This document shows, piece after piece, positions 12,672 to 13,020 of a stretch of 13,020 nt of DNA. The notes below the pieces were generated by a model. The model made no database searches and was not told the origin of the DNA. It was given only the letters and a program-made list of their open reading frames with translations. Position numbers and translations under genes: made by a program. This stretch comes from WAOL01 sp964399035 (lineage in GTDB: Archaea; Thermoproteota; Thermoprotei_A; Sulfolobales; NBVN01): NCBI GenBank assembly GCA_964399035.1, contig CAYNPH010000023.1, positions 1 to 13,020 on the forward strand, in the 5' to 3' direction. Position 1 is the stretch's first letter. Each line of letters begins with the position of its first letter.

Positions 12672-13020
12672 TTATGTTAGAGCAAAAAGTAGAATTAATC
12701 CGACCAAGCAAGAGACGTAGGCAAGCGACTCAACGCGGTACTCCCTTAATAGTCGACCAAGTAGCTCACCCAACCTCAACCGACCGCGGAGCAAAGCCAG
12801 AACCATCACCAACGACGGCAGGAACACCAGCCCAACCACACTAACAACTCCGAGGGGAGCAATAGAGGTGGGCCTCGGAGTCACCGTAATCGGGATGGTT
12901 GATGTCCCGCTCGTTGTCGTGTACGTTACGGTTCCCTTGAAGTTGAAGAACGGTGCTATTACGCCGGTCACGGTGCTGGACCTGAGGTCCACTACCTGGC
13001 CCTCGAACATCATCGGTACC
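12672..13020 (-). CDS. C-terminal part of a surface membrane protein, cut by the right edge
   Basis: The frame is open to the window edge (codons before the ATG at 13013 read V-P), so the real start is probably outside. About 115 codons are visible: a beta-rich extracellular stretch with a Thr/Ser/Pro tract (TYTTTSGTSTIPITVTPRP), TM1 (APLGVVSVVGLVFLPSLVMVLALL), a basic loop (RGRLRLGELLGRLLREYR), and TM2 (LAYVSCLVGLILLFAL) ending at the C-terminus. This suggests an outside domain anchored by a two-helix hairpin. No family is assigned. It converges on the stalked protein across 37 bases, and the two may act together at the cell surface. Confidence 0.65.
   Translation of the reverse strand, partial: VPMMFEGQVVDLRSSTVTGVIAPFFNFKGTVTYTTTSGTSTIPITVTPRPTSIAPLGVVSVVGLVFLPSLVMVLALLRGRLRLGELLGRLLREYRVESLAYVSCLVGLILLFALT
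12847..12881. repeat. 9-bp perfect inverted repeat inside the right-edge gene
   Basis: ACTCCGAGG at 12847-12855 and CCTCGGAGT at 12873-12881 are exact inverses with a 17-base spacer. The plus strand switches from A+C rich to G+T rich close to it. It may be only codon-level coincidence in a Gly/Pro-coding stretch, or a structured site. Confidence 0.35.

Overview
The window looks like part of an archaeal mobile element (integrated plasmid or plasmid/virus-like), most likely from a hyperthermophilic member of the Thermoproteota (crenarchaea). The signs are an archaeal-type tyrosine recombinase beside the 3' half of a tRNA-Val gene ending in an encoded CCA, TATA-box promoters close to start codons, GGTG/GGTGAT-type ribosome binding sites with many GTG and TTG starts, and archaea-typical families (Pfam 'archaeal ATPase', HerA/DUF87 ATPase, PIN domain). 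No genus is assigned. There are no rRNA genes, complete tRNA genes or CRISPR arrays.

Layout. 1-100: start of a minus-strand gene that runs off the left edge, with an inverted repeat straddling its TATA box. 101-641: non-coding attachment region. It holds the anticodon-to-CCA half of tRNA-Val(UAC) (297-346), two copies of the palindrome TGTCATATGACA (455-490), and a GC-rich foldable stretch (550-604) that repeats 14 nt of the tRNA half. 642-1949: integrase. 1967-2073: cluster of seven CTTCAC units in front of a small ribbon-helix-helix/leucine-zipper protein (2090-2353). 2392-3624 (minus): archaeal ATPase. 3625-3844: divergent control region with two perfect palindromes. 3845-5931: a helical protein, a 75-residue two-TM protein and an eight-TM membrane protein, all on the plus strand. 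6038-9364 (minus): a 1108-residue HerA/VirB4-like ATPase with a C-terminal PD-(D/E)XK-like domain. 9564-11247 (minus): AT-richer three-gene block ending in a PIN-domain nuclease. 11432-12634: a divergent pair, a 62-residue possible regulator and a secreted or anchored protein on a Thr-rich stalk, around a shared TATA and two TTACGTAA palindromes. 12672-13020 (minus): C-terminal part of a membrane protein that enters from the right edge.

Working together (inference). The integrase and tRNA half provide site-specific integration. The RHH protein and the CTTCAC cluster look like a control or replication/partition locus. The two-TM protein, polytopic membrane protein and HerA-type ATPase together resemble a stripped-down DNA-transfer module in the style of crenarchaeal Ced/Ted systems or conjugative plasmids. 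The stalked surface protein and the right-edge membrane protein could act at the cell surface. The PIN block looks like later-acquired cargo.

Stretches with little content: 5932-6037 is a convergent gap with two TGTAATGG repeats; 9365-9563 is AT-rich with two degenerate TAATTATTAA repeats; 11248-11431 holds only a promoter.
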